From: Babylonia areolata
Taxonomy: Eukaryota; Mollusca; Gastropoda; Neogastropoda; Buccinidae
Assembly (NCBI RefSeq): GCF_041734735.1
Contig: NC_134895.1
Location: 18,291,025-18,355,024, forward strand
Length of the DNA: 64,000 nucleotides
Reading direction: 5' to 3'
Below, piece after piece: positions 23,250-37,000 of this stretch. Made by a program: the position numbers and the translations under genes. A model generated the notes under the pieces. That model ran no database searches, was not told the DNA's origin, and saw only the letters and a program-made list of their open reading frames with translations. Position 1 is the stretch's first letter. Each line of letters starts with the position of its first letter.

Positions 23250-26200
23250 CTGAAACAAAGACCCAGAAGTTCAAATATATGGAAAAGAGCAGCAGCAGCT
23301 TTGCTCAGTTGTAGCTCAAGTAAGCAAGACATACCATGATGAATGATTACAAAATTAGCGGATAAATGGAAGGTGAAGTTCAACTGTGACTATCTGAGGC
23401 AACTGACAAGCAATGGAAATGATGTACCCACACACTTGTAATGAATAACTTCAGATCTTAGAGAACTGGACTTTCAATCTAAGGTTCCTGGAATTAGATT
23501 GTGGATTTGGAGCTACACAAGCTTGGGGCTTATTGAGAGGAGAAGACAAATAGACAGACAAGAGTCTGTACAAAACTACAAAAGCACAAACAGGACAGAG
23601 TAGGAAGACAGAGGAAATGAGAATAGACAGATACACCTTAACCCTTTCGCTGCCAGGAAAATAAGATTTAAGTGAAATCTATTTGCCAGGGTTTTTTCAC
23701 AAAAAACGGGTATAAATTTTCAAAAAATTCTGTGCTCTTTGTTATTGGAGAAAGACCCATAAAAGTATATATTTTCTGAAAGGGAAATGAATAAAGAATA
23801 CAAAACACATGATGTTTTCCCATTTTATGCATTTTAAGTGACATGCTGTTGTTTTGAAATCAGTGTTTTGTTTTTTGTCACATTTTCAACTTGTTCATTA
23901 CAAACATTAGTCTGGTAATTTGCACAAAAATATCATTTTCTGGACAAATGGATATCTGCACACACAAAATCATACTAGAACAACCACAATATAAAAAAAC
24001 TGAAAAAGAAATAGATGCATTGTGACTTCTGCAAGTGATAATATGGATGTGAGGCCACGCCCCCTCAGTCTCCACCCCCCTCCTCTTCACCCCTCTCACA
24101 CCGTCACTTCATCAGACCGCGTTGGCTGAGTGCCAAGAAAATAGCTCATACGGTGCCCTGCTAAAAATTCGTCTGCTAGAGTTGAACAGCCTGCATCACT
24201 CACTGATAGTTGTATCTTGGCCACTCTCTTGATTGCTCCCTTTATTTTCTATTAAATCGTCCTATAAATGTTCACCACTGTCTTCTCCTTCGAATTTATG
24301 CTCCAATTCTTTCTGAGCATTAGCTAAAGAAAGTAATCTTGGTTGATTTAGTTCGCCACGAGCGCATGTCTTGAGCACGGAGTCAGTCCGACATTTTGTT
24401 GAGCGAGCGAGGAGAGGAGCCAGGCAAAGACTGCGGCCAGTAACCCAACCAAAACGTTCAAATAAAGGACTGCCTTATGACGCAGATGGTGTTTCTAGCT
24501 ATGAATAGAATCCAGAAAGATTCCCCAAGCTAAAGCTACCAGCATTTTTGTCAACGAACTGAATGCAAAGCAGGGAAAAGTCAGAATATTTCGATGACGA
24601 GTTATCTCGTCATGCAGGCAGCGAAGCATACATGCTTGCCATGACGAGTTATCTCGTCATGCAGGCAGCCTAGGGGTTAACAAGATATTTGTAGTGTCCC
24701 TACTTTTGCAACATGTATCGCAAGACATTGCAATGCTGATCTTGACCAGCTTGTGCAACTAAACTCTGTTGGAGGCAGAAGTTCCAGAACTTGCCTCCAT
24801 GTCAAAGACATGCTGAAATGATATTGCCAAGGTGGAAAGATCCAGTCAATAAACAGTGGACAGATCTGAACTTGTCAACTTGTCAATCAGCAGCACTAGG
24901 CATCTAACAAAGGTCATTTCCATTCTGTTCATGTTCAACTTGTCATTCAGCACTAGGCATCTGACAAAGGTCATTTCCATTCTGTTCATGTTCAACTTGT
25001 CATTCAGCACTAGGCATCTGACAAAGGTCATTTCCATTCTGTTCATGTTCAACTTGTCATTCAGCACTAGGCATCTGACAAAGGTCATTTCCATTCTGTT
25101 CATGTTCAACTTGTCATTCAGCACTAGGCATCTAACAAAGGTCATTTCCATTCTGTTCATGTTCAACTTGTCATTCAGCACTTGGCATCTGACAAAGGTC
25201 ATTTCCATTCTGTTCATGTTCAACTTGTCATTCAGCACTAGACATCTGACAAAGGGTTCTTCTGACCTATCAACTAAAACAAAAAACAAACAAACAAAAA
25301 GGGGGGGTGGGTGGAGAGGGGGCACAAACAAGTGGAAAGCTTTGTTTACCTTTTCACCATTTTTGAATAATCGAAATGTGGGCATTGCGGTGACTCCTTG
25401 CTCCTCTGCCAGTTCCTGCAAACATACACAGACATTTGTTGACCTGCTGCTTTCTTGGCTCCAGTGTGTAATTATGTAATCATCCTGTGCTCCAGTTGTC
25501 CATGTGTATGTGTGACTATATGTATTATACACACACACACACACATGTATACATACATGAATTTAAGTTACCACTGGCATACATATGGACGCGCGCATGT
25601 GTGTGTGTTTGTGATACTCATAGGTAAACTTAAATTAATTTTCTCTGGAAATACTTTGTCATCTATGGGAAGCCCAGAGTGGCATAAGGCAATGCGCAAC
25701 TTTCAGATTAAAAAACTCACATGGTCATACTGCCCGGGACATGCAGGTGTTAAGGGAAATGAGCGAGCTGACAGACTTGCTGGTAACGCAACACCAACGA
25801 GCGGCCTATATCTAGGAAAATCGGAAATCCTCAGAAAAATCAAAGAATACCAAAAAGAACAGGTACAAGGCCATCACACCATCGATCGCCTCAAAGAAAT
25901 AAAAGCAGAGAGAGGGAGCGGCCGCAAGTCTAACATGAAAGGTAGAGCACGATGCTTTGCAAATCAAACAAATATCGGCATCATTTCCAAACCAACATTG
26001 CGCAAATTTCTTCAAAACGGAACAGAGTCTCTGTGGGCCTTTCCAAATACAATAGACTGAGCAACACACTAGACGCCACGTTTTTGGCATCAGAGATCTT
26101 TTCCCATCCCTCTTGCGGCCAGTCAGTGGCAGCCTCTGTGCGTGTGTGTTTGTGTGGATGTGTGGGTCTGTGCTTTTGAGTGCGTTTGTGAATGCGCGAG

Positions 26201-29200
26201 AGTGTAAGTGTACACAAGTGTCAGGAGAGATCTGTGTACGTGTGTGTGTGTGTGTGAGAGGAGGTGGGAGTGCGGGGTAGAGGATGAGGTATGTGAGTAT
26301 ATGCATGCCTACACTGGGGAGCAACAGGATATTGGAACGTATATATATATATATATTTGTATATATGTGTGTGGGGTTGGGGGTGGGAGATATGGGCGTA
26401 TGTGTGTGTGCTTGTACAAGTAAGTGTTCATCTCTGTGAGTGTGTGTTTGTGTGTGCCGTGGAAGCTGCGATACGTAGACTAGAAATGAGTGTGTGGAGG
26501 AGGGGGGTAGAGGAGGTGCAAGGTAATGTGTGTGTGTGTGTGTGTGTGTGTTGGAGCTCATGTACGTTTATATGTATTTGACTGTGCCTTCATATCTGTG
26601 AAACTGCATGTTTGGTGCATTTCTGTTGTGCATGTGTGGGTGTGTGTGTGAATGTGTCTTCATGTTTTACATTTATTCGCTTATTTATCACCATTGTTGT
26701 CTTATTTATTTTTTTTATATTTAAAAAAAAAAAATCATTTTATTAGTATTACTATTATTATTACTACTACCTTTTTCTATATTATAATTATTATTCATTT
26801 ATTTATGTAAGCTTATCTATTATTTATTCCGTTTTTTGGGGGTTTTTTGTTGTTGTTTTTCTCAAGGCCTGACTAAGCGCGTTGGGTTACGCTGCTGGTC
26901 AGGCATCTGCTTGGCAGATGTGGTGTAGCGTATATGGTTTGTCCGAACGCAGTGACGCCTCCTTGAGCAACTGAAACTGAAACTGTCATCTACAAATCTA
27001 GCTTAAAAATAAAACAGTTTGTTCTTTTCACACATTCTTATAACAATCCACTACTGGAAAGGACTTAAAAATGCAAAGAAGCACACACAAAAAATGTTTC
27101 TATTCACTTTACTGTTTGTGTTACACATTTTCCTCTCTTTTTTTTAATTACGATTTTTTTTTAAATAACAAAACAGCACCTTTAACTTACACACCTACAT
27201 GATTTACTCATTCAGTGTGAAAAAAAGAGCTCTCCCTTTGCAAGGAAATTTTGAGGATTAAGGGGCAATATATATATCTAAAAGTTGTAGTACAAAAACT
27301 TAGGAGATACATAAACAAAGTCAATGTTTTTGAAAAGGAAAATGAATATGGACTCCGAATATGAGCTCCACCCCCCAAAAAAAATTTTTTTTTTAACTTG
27401 ATTCTGATTGTAAATAACTATGCAGGCATTTCAAAGTGACAATAATGTTTGTGCATTTCCACATTCAAAGAATGTCATCCTAACAGAAAACAAACAAAAT
27501 ACAACTTGAAATAGTATGTTTATTGTCAGATTATACCTGTAGAAGAAGAAAAAACAGGTCATACATTTATCATAACAATCACAATGCCTGTAGACATGTA
27601 AGAGAATAACTGATGAGTATTCTGTCAAGATAACAAAGTCAATCATGTAATCAATAATTGAGCAGTCAAGCTTTTTTTTTTTTTTTTTTTAACACCACTG
27701 AGCTGATCAAGTGTCTGCTGTGCACCCAGTTTGCCTGCTCTACAAGAGTCAGTCAACTGATCAGTGACAAAAAGTGTGAAAAAATAAAAATACAATTCCA
27801 ATCCACTGTCTCTCAACTTTTGGTTTCATAAAAATCATGGATTATTGGCTGCTGTCCAGTTCCTGCTAGATAAACACTTTGAAAGACAGTTCACTGACGG
27901 TCATGGCCACAAAACCTCTCACAACCTCCGTCTGATCTTTGACCTACCGTCTTACACCACTCCTCACTCTCTCCTCCCCCTTCTTCTCAAATTACGTGAA
28001 AAGTATTGCACCCTTACTGTCACCCATCCTCAATGTCACCCACTCGAAACTGATGTCTGACTGGATAGGTGGGACTGGACAAAGCGATGAATATTGCTGT
28101 TAGTTTTGTCATTGTTCTTCTTCGTTCGCCTCCCATCAGATGAGCAGCCTGGTGTCCTCGATGAAGGCTGCCGTCCGTCGCAGCTCCTCTAGGGTGCTGT
28201 ACAGCTTGGCTTCCACTGCTGTCGGTGTTGGCCAGTACTTCCTCCTGGAATCTGCATGTGTCGTACAGTCTTGAAGGATGTGGTCGGTTGTCACTGGTCC
28301 CTCACCACAAGGGCACTCTCCACTCTGTCCAATGCCAAATTCTGTGTGCATGTGGTGGAGCAGGCGGTTGTGTCCAGTCCTCAGGTGGAAGATCTTGACC
28401 GGTTCCCATCGTTCCAGCAAATCGCATCTGTCTTCTGGGCTATATTTGGGGTGCTGGAGGCGCCACTTTATTCCTTGCTGTGCCCTGATGATTGTCTTGA
28501 TTTCATGTTTTGTCATTGTCATTGTGATTCCTTTGAGTGCAAACTAATTATCTGACAAGACATATACATCTCATCTTTATTTCCATACATAATCAACTGC
28601 ACTGCCTGCAATGTTGTGTAAATATGTTGGCTGGGACTTCTGTCTTTGCTGGACAAAGTTTCTGATGCCCTTTTTGCATATGACACAAACCCACTTTTCA
28701 CCTGCGCTTGATGAAGTCCAGTTAGCAAAACATTATCAAGAAGAAAGGGAGAAAGGGGTCCTTCACCTGATGAATGCTCATTTAAATAGTTTGTTTATAA
28801 TCCAGATACATTACACTCACCCAGTCAGTCTTGTATTCATTGAACCAATCTCTGATAAGGGAAAAATCAAAACATGTAGAAAATCAGTGGATGTCTTACA
28901 GGCACTATGGCAACATTTTCTGTGGCTATTGTATGCCTAGTTTGAGTAGGGAAATTTTATCCTTATGAAGTTTACTTTCATTCCTGATCATTCAGATCCA
29001 GCTGGATCTCTTTTCTGCTGCTTCTGCCATTGCCTTGAGAGCCCATATCCTCTCTCTGCCAGAAATCGACAGCTGTTTCATGAGGCTCTAGGCAGATGCG
29101 CTCACAAATCCTCTTGCACCAATCTCTATGGCGAGGACGACTTGAAAGCCATTCTCTCAGGCTGCTGGCTAAACTATCATACTTCTTGATCTTGTAGAGG

Positions 29201-32200
29201 TGAGATTTCTTCATTCTATTCTGTATTCCAGGACACAAAATATTACATGACTGAAGCTGAAATGAACCATGTCTATTATTCAAGCCATAAATCTTATAAA
29301 GTCAATCAATGGCTGAGTTCAAATTCACACACACACACACACAAAGCAGCAGAACCAGACCTTATTTGCAGGGTAGCCAACAGCTGGTGTGACCCAATTT
29401 ATCAATTTTTGTGATCATGTTGTACAGCCCGTTTTATATATTTCTCAACAAAATCACTTTCGGTGGATAAACAAAACTTTCATCTGCACTTGTTTTATTT
29501 TTTTGTGTGAATGGTGCATGCGATACACCACAAACAAAAATATTTTCAGAGATGCTGACAAGCAACTTTGAACCCCTACTGTCAGAAAACCTCCATGGCA
29601 GATGACAGTAATAAACGTAATGAACATGGCTGAATGACCACTCTATACAAAAATAAGACTAACAATGATGTAGTAGTCTTGAATCAGGTTTTTATTATTT
29701 TGACAATAAAATATTCAGTTGAAAATTCACTTAATATGCATACCATTTGGTCACCCCTGTGTCACTTTTGAGAAGACTCAATTATAAAACTGGGCATCTG
29801 CCTGTAACTCTCACAGACTTAGCATCAGTCCTAAGAACTCAAGGTAAGAGTCACCTGATGAATTTGATTATCTTTTATCAAAATCAGTTACACAGTCAGA
29901 GTATTGGTACTTCATTCAAAATTACCTCATACAGTTACAGTTTTAATGTAGCAGAGTTAATGTTTCAATTTCTTTTATCATCAGGTATGGGTATTATCAG
30001 CTGCTGAGTAACCTTAATAGATTTATGTTCAGTAATTTGAAAAAGCTTTTTTTTTCTTCTAAAATCTTGAATTTGTGACATTTTCACCTAAAAAAAAAAA
30101 AAAAGTATTAAAAACAACAACAACACACACACACAAATTCATACCACATAAAGAATAACCACAAAGAAAATAAAACTTGAAACAAATTTCCATCAATTAT
30201 TCACAAGAAAACGGTTTGAAAAATTGTTCAAATCTTATTATTACTTATTTTCTTCTTTTTCTTTTTAGTTTTGGCATTAGCCTACACCTGAGAGGCACAG
30301 ATTCCAACAGTAACAGTAACGCTTCAGCAAATTACACATCCATTAAAAAAAAAAAAAATTGAATCACAGACAAAAAAATACATAAAGACTAATAATGTTA
30401 ATACTAATGTAACAACAAATATACATAGTAATAATACTTTAAATGAAAAACATGAAACATGCAGCTGACAAGAGTTATCGTTCGTTACTTGGGCACATAT
30501 GTTTCTTTTCAGTGATTAGCTGTCTAACTGAAGTGAGAATTGAAATGTGACAACGATCATCGGCTTTTGGATTGGTGTAAGCATGCCACAAATACAGCGA
30601 TCATTTTGAAATATTTCTAACCTCAAATCGAATATTAACAAGAAATTGAAATTACAGACTGATTATATATATAGACTATTTACTTGATTTGTGTGGTTTG
30701 ATAACAGAGATCAGGAATCTGAAAAAAAGTGCAAAACATCAACAGCAGTGCTCAGCAGAAATCCAGTCACGGCACACTGGTGGTTACCATTTTGAACTGA
30801 CTTGAATGCAAGCAGTTTGTTTTTCCCACACGTTATGGACTATGACAAACAACAACTTCTGGTTCAAAACTTCTATTATGGACCATGACAAACAACAACT
30901 TCTGGTTCAAAACTTCTATTATGGACCATGACAAACAACAACTTCTGGTTCAAAACTTCTGTTATGGACCATGACAAACAACAATTTCTGGTTAAAAACT
31001 TGTATCATTTTAAACTGCAAAAATTAAGCTTTTTATGGACCATTTTCAGAAAATATCTGCAAATCACACTGAACAAAACAGAAAAAATATTCTGAAAACA
31101 AAGTGTTTGTTATCTGGGCTGGATTTCTCATTCACTTTAGTGTCTAAAAAACTTAATGGCTACTTAGGATTGAAATTTGCAAAGAAAACATATGACCTTG
31201 AACTTTACTGACCAGACAAATTTATCATTGCTGTTACCCTATCTAAATGATGCATGATGTCACTCTTCAAATGTAGAGTTACCTACTTTGCTCTGCATGC
31301 AACGAAAAATACAGTTAATATTGTGAGGAAATTATCTTTTAAAACAGATGTATACTGCATTTTTCTTCCTCATAATGCAAACCTTTTTAAAAAGATAAGT
31401 TTCAAGTTTTAATTATCCTTTCACTCCTATTGGAGTATGGAGGATTACTGCAAAATACTCTTTTCGTGCCCATAACAAACATTTCCAAATACACAACAAT
31501 GTCACATAAAAGTTGAGAAAACACAAATGTCTTTTAACTCCAAAAGTATAACTAGGCAACATTTGCAAATCTAATCATCTTACTTACAGCTAAAATGACT
31601 TTTTTGCCTCCTTTGAGCATATTACAAAAATTAAAAACCGATTTTGGAGACAAATATTTTTTAGGAACATATCTATTTCGTAACTGATATCAACACCAAT
31701 TAAGCACATTTATCGCAAAACAAAACAAGCTACATCAGCTTTACAAAATTGCAATTTATGACTGCCCTTTGCATCAGTTATGCCAATAAAACCCTTTTTC
31801 TGATTTTTTTTTAATTTTATAATTTAAAAAAAAAATAAATTTCCATTTCTAACAGGATGAACATATTTTTGCTGTAACAGAACAGACACTTAATGAGCCA
31901 TGAAATGAAACAACTGAAAAAAATGTTACAACTTAATACAATCACTTCTAATACTTCCTGTTTATGGTGAAACCTTTTAGGAAAATGTTCTTAAAGAACA
32001 AACTCAATGTGCATTGTCTGGGCTGCTTAAAGCAAAAACAATAGCAACTGTAACAGAAAGGACAAACGTGAAACAAAAGAGACATGACAATGTTTTCAGC
32101 CCCCAAAATATGTGTTTTTTCAGTTCTGTTTTATGTACATTTTCTTTCTGTTATTTATCAACACTTTCCACACTGAAGGGATAAGTTGACATATCTGTGA

Positions 32201-33969
32201 GACCCTACTCTTTTCTGTGGCTAAGGTAAAATTGCCAGAACTAAGAGGTGATGTTGCATGCAATTCCACTTAAAGTCCACATGGTGGAGAACATGTGTGC
32301 ACTCTGCTCTTTCCTGGATTTCATGGTCCCATAAGACAGCTCCATACACTAGGACTGTCCTTAGCTGAGTAGATCATCTCGATGGATGTCTAAAGAACGC
32401 TCGCTGCACCGAAGAGCTGCCAAATCCCCATGATATGACATGACCACGACTTCATTCAAAAGACCTGCCTGATTTTTTCATTTATCAAAAACCCTTCTGG
32501 GATATAGTCATCAGAGTACACTCGTTATCTCTTTCCACAAGATTGCCATCATTCAGATAACAGTCTGAGTTCAATGCCAGCTCGTGCACAATACAAAGCC
32601 AAATTTCATCTGTACAGCTATTGTGCCCATACGCACAAACTGAACCATAGGCTGGAAGACAATTCACATCAGCTTTTACAGTGACAGGCATTATCTCAAT
32701 ATCTGTTTACCAGATGTCTGGAGGGAGAAGTGACAGGCATTATCTGTTTACCAGATGTCTGGAGGGAGAACCTGCATTGCTTAACCTTCGCCGGACGGTG
32801 TGGGTCCATGTGGACCCAGAAGGGTCTTTAAATGCAGATATCTCGTATATTTATAAATGTTTTTCAATGAAATTTTAGATATGCTCCAAACACACAAATC
32901 CCCTCCTTGTCCTAAAATTTTGAAAATATGGGTCAAAATTTCAAAAAGTAATTAAAGGTGACATTTTAACTAGTCACTGATGACGGTGTGGGTCCATGTG
33001 GACCCATGGCTCGCAAAGAGGGAAAACTGTGTTTACCCCTCTGCAGACGGCATGGGTCCGTGTGGACCAATGGCTCACAAAGAACTGAGAAAACTGTGTT
33101 TACCCTTCCGCAAACGGTGTGGGTCCGCAAAGGAAAATTGTAACCCTTGGCTACAGAGGGCGACAATGGGGAGGTCTGTATGACCCCCTCTTTGCATGCT
33201 GGAGAGAGAAACTGAAACCGATACTGGCACTTCTGAAAGTAACAAGTTCTGAGGAAGCGGCAGGGTTTTTCCCACATTCTCTCCTTGCTATGAGTATCTC
33301 TCATGGAGGCTGGACAGTCACTCTGATACCGTCATGGACAGACCCAACATTTTTGAAGCACTTGTCACCTGCGCTGACGTAGAGGAAGATCGTAATTTTG
33401 GTGAGAATATCAACATTTTGAGTTAGAATTTAAACCACTTGACTATTTATTAGGGGAAATAAGGTTGATGGGTCGGGGGTTTGGTGAGTGCAGAAATGGC
33501 TTGTATCTATGGTTTGTATCTGTCCCTGTCTCAGTTCAAGTTGCATCTCAAAGCTAGCCAAAACTAATCAATAACGTAAAAAGGCTTGAAGAATACAATC
33601 ACAGAGGTGTACTCTCGCAGTAGTTCATGCGTTCACAGGTGCTGATAGAGGAGTGGATAGGGGGATTAACGTATGTGCTTTATAAAAACCAATGAAACCC
33701 ACTGTTTTGCTTTCCTATCCCCAGAAGAATATTTTGGTATGAATGCCTACTTTCACTTTCAATTGTTGTATGTTTGCCTGTAATCTATGTATGTGTCTGG
33801 GGAGACAAGGGGGGGGGGCTTTCTCACTCTCTCTCTCTCTGTTTTGGTGCTCTAGTGTTTATGGGTTGATTGTTTAAAAGTGCTTACATGTGTCTGCATT
33901 TTTGTTACTTGTCATTTTTTAGTTGCGAATGCTTACAATGTTGCCCGGGTTTTTTCGATGACAGAGGAG

Positions 33970-34007
<38 letters not shown>

Positions 34008-37000
34008 CTGTGTCTGTGTGTGTGTGTGTGTAAAACATAACTGCAAATTTATGGAATCATATCTGACTATACTGTACCTATCTCTTCTTTTTTTGGTTAC
34101 CCCAGATGAGCAAAGAACACGGATTGCCAGTTCCCAGGACCACGAACAAGAAAGTGGCGATGACTAGTGACGAAGAATTTCTTCCACCTGAGCCTGATGC
34201 GGAGTCCCCTAGTGATGATGAACCAGATTTCGAAAAAGATGAAGAAGTCTTTTCTCAGTCAGGTGAGGAGCAAGAAGTGCCACCAGATTCCAACACATAT
34301 ACAGCAAAGGACAGAACAAGATGGAGCAAAGTTCCAGTGACCGGAAAAAGAAAGACGCCGTCTAAGAACATTTTCAAGCGTCCCTCTAGTCAGGTCCCTG
34401 GAACCCAAAATGTGCATGATCCGTATGATACATACAAACTGTTTATTTCAGAAAAAATCATTAAAGACACTGTCCGTTTCACAAATTTGTATGGACAAAA
34501 TCAGTACCAGGAAAAATGGCAAGATTGTGACGATGTTGAGATTGAGGCCTTGATTGGCGTGCTGCTTTTTGGGGGGGTCAAAAAGCAGAACATGCTCTCC
34601 ACCAGCGAAATTTGGGATCAGGAATACGGGGTCAGTCTTGTAAGAGCAGCCATGAGTAGGGACAGATTCAAAATCCTCATGTGTTGTTTGGGATTTGATG
34701 ACAAATCCACAAGATCAAACAGAAAAGCAAAAGATTCATTTGCCCCTTTCAGAGACGTCTGGGACGAATTCAACAAAAACCTTAGTATCTATTACATTGC
34801 TGGGCCCCTTCTAACTGTGGATGAGCAGCTTGCGCCTTTTAGAGACAGGTGCAATTTCATCCAATACCTACCCAGCAAGCCCAATCGCTATGGTATAAAG
34901 GTGTTCTGGGTTGCTGACTCAGCCAATAATTTCCCTCTCTTGGGAATTCCATACCTTGGCCGGCCCCTCGGCCAGGACAGACAGGTGAATCTTGGAAGGA
35001 ACATTGCCCTTCAGCTGGCAACTCCATTCTTCAAGAGTGGAAGAAATATTACATGTGATAATTATTTCACAGATTTGGGTTTGGCCGAGGGCTGTCAAAA
35101 CAATGGCCTGACAGTCGTAGGGACAGTCAGATCCAACAAAAGGTTTCTACCCTACCCTTTCAAAAGCAACAGAAACCTCCCACTTCACGGCAGCAAGTTT
35201 GCTTACAATAAGACTGTCACCCTTGTTAATTACCAGGGGAAGAGAAGGAAGAACACCGTTCTCCTCAGCTCAATGCATGACGAAGGGATGGTGAAGCCAG
35301 GGGCCCCCAAGCAGAAGCCTGAGATTGTTCTTTTTTACAATGAGACAAAGGGGGCCGTAGACTCTGGATAAGCTTGCCCATGCTTATACCTCAAAAAGAA
35401 TTTCCAAACGCTGGCCATTTGTCATGTTTGCCAACATCATTGATCTCGCTACAGTGGCAAATAAAGATGCACGGAGTGCATTCATCCAATGCATCAGTAA
35501 AAGCCTGATGTTGCCACACATGAAGCGCCGTCTCATGCACACAAACATGCACCGGGGCACTCTTGATCTGATGAAGCGTTCAATCAAGAGAATTGAGCTC
35601 GAGTCAGAAGGGCACAAAATGCCAAGAGCAAAAACGGTCAGGCAAGACAAGTCTGAGAGAGTAAGATCAGGTGAAGCTGCCAGCACATTGCACAAGAGGC
35701 AAGCCAGTTCTGATTCTGGAACATCAAGTGAAGCTGCCCCCACACAGCGCAAGAAAGCACACTGCTTTTTCTGCTCATGGAAGGCTGATCGAAAAGTGAG
35801 ACAGAGGTGCCAGAAATGCAGTCAGCATGTTTGTCCCGACCACATGCAAATTCTTTGCCCTTCCTGTGCGTGCTCAAAGTAAAAACGCTGAACTTGTCAG
35901 ATCATGAGAATTCTAAAATGCATACATGTTCTTCAGCTATACCAAATGCAGTAAAGATATGGTATTTGGCTCTTACACAATGTCATGACATAACATGATT
36001 CTTGCTTATTGAGTTCTTTTGTGTGTGTGTGTGTTTCTTACTACTGCTTGGTGTTCTTGATGTTTTGATCTTGCTTGTTACTTTTATGTTTCTTTTTTCT
36101 TGCTGCTTGAAGCCTAATTGCCTTAAAAATATAGTCTGCATTTCAAGTAACATTCCTTAGTGTCACACATACAGACATGCAACACATACACATACAGTTT
36201 GCACACACACACACACAAACACACACATACTAACACACAAATTCTGCTGTGATGGAAGCGTAAGTGCCACTGTCCGCCATTGTTGCAGGATGGAGCAGTA
36301 TTTTGAGAACTTCGCCAAAATCGGATTAAAATAATCCTCTTTATAGACATGGGTCCACCTGGACCCACACCGTCTTCGGAGGGATGAACACAAAATTTCC
36401 TTCTATGACGGCCATGGGTCCACATGGACCCACACCGTGTGTGGAAGGGTGGACATGATTTTCCCTCTTTGAGGGACATGGGTCCACACGGACCCACACC
36501 GTCTTCCGTGTATAGTCAATAGCACTGTCCGGCGAAGGTTAAATGTCTAGAAAATAATATTTTTCTGGAATGCAATGCCTCAGGATGGATCTGATTTTCT
36601 CTGATTCTCAGCAGTTGCCTTTCTCATTTCAAACAAAAAGTAACAGATGAAATTTATTTATCAATTTAGTGGCATTATTATTAATCAGTATTCTGTCAAT
36701 CCTGTAACATCCTTTGTCTATGCTGTTACTATGAAAAACGAGACCACAACAGCATTGTTGGTGCAAAGGGAGAGACACCTAATTTGTCCTGTCAGTCTCA
36801 GAGAAAGTGGTCTGGATAGATCAGTCAATGAAGTGCTCAAGATTAAATAAAGCAATAACCATCTACACTATTTGGAGTTTAAGTTACAGCATTCAGTTCT
36901 GTTACCTTTATCTGTCTGTGACCAAAAGTTGGCAACAAGATAGACAGTAACATCATAAATAAATTAGTCCAATAAGAGCCTATTAAAATTAATTACTGCT

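Larger units (their letters stand above)
32785..36538 (+). mobile_element. piggyBac transposon with intact ends
   Basis: A 3,754-bp DNA transposon flanked on both sides by TTAA (32781-32784 and 36539-36542), the piggyBac target. Its terminal inverted repeats CCTTCGCCGGACGGTG and CCTTCGCCGGACAGTG differ at one base of 16. Inside are a transposase gene (34,106-35,883) and, near each end, arrays of roughly 65-bp units containing the palindrome GGGTCCATGTGGACCC. It lies within intron 3 of thioredoxin, in the opposite orientation to the host gene. The preserved ends suggest fairly recent insertion; the coding region has at least one break. Confidence 0.93.

Noticed and set aside
24856-25479. 207-codon plus-strand open frame
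   Set aside because: It is the 57-bp minisatellite read on the other strand plus antisense of thioredoxin exon 4; openness follows from the period being a multiple of three.
25812-26561. 249-codon minus-strand frame
   Set aside because: Antisense of the RNase H end of a LINE plus its GT-rich 3' UTR; His/Thr repeats dominate.
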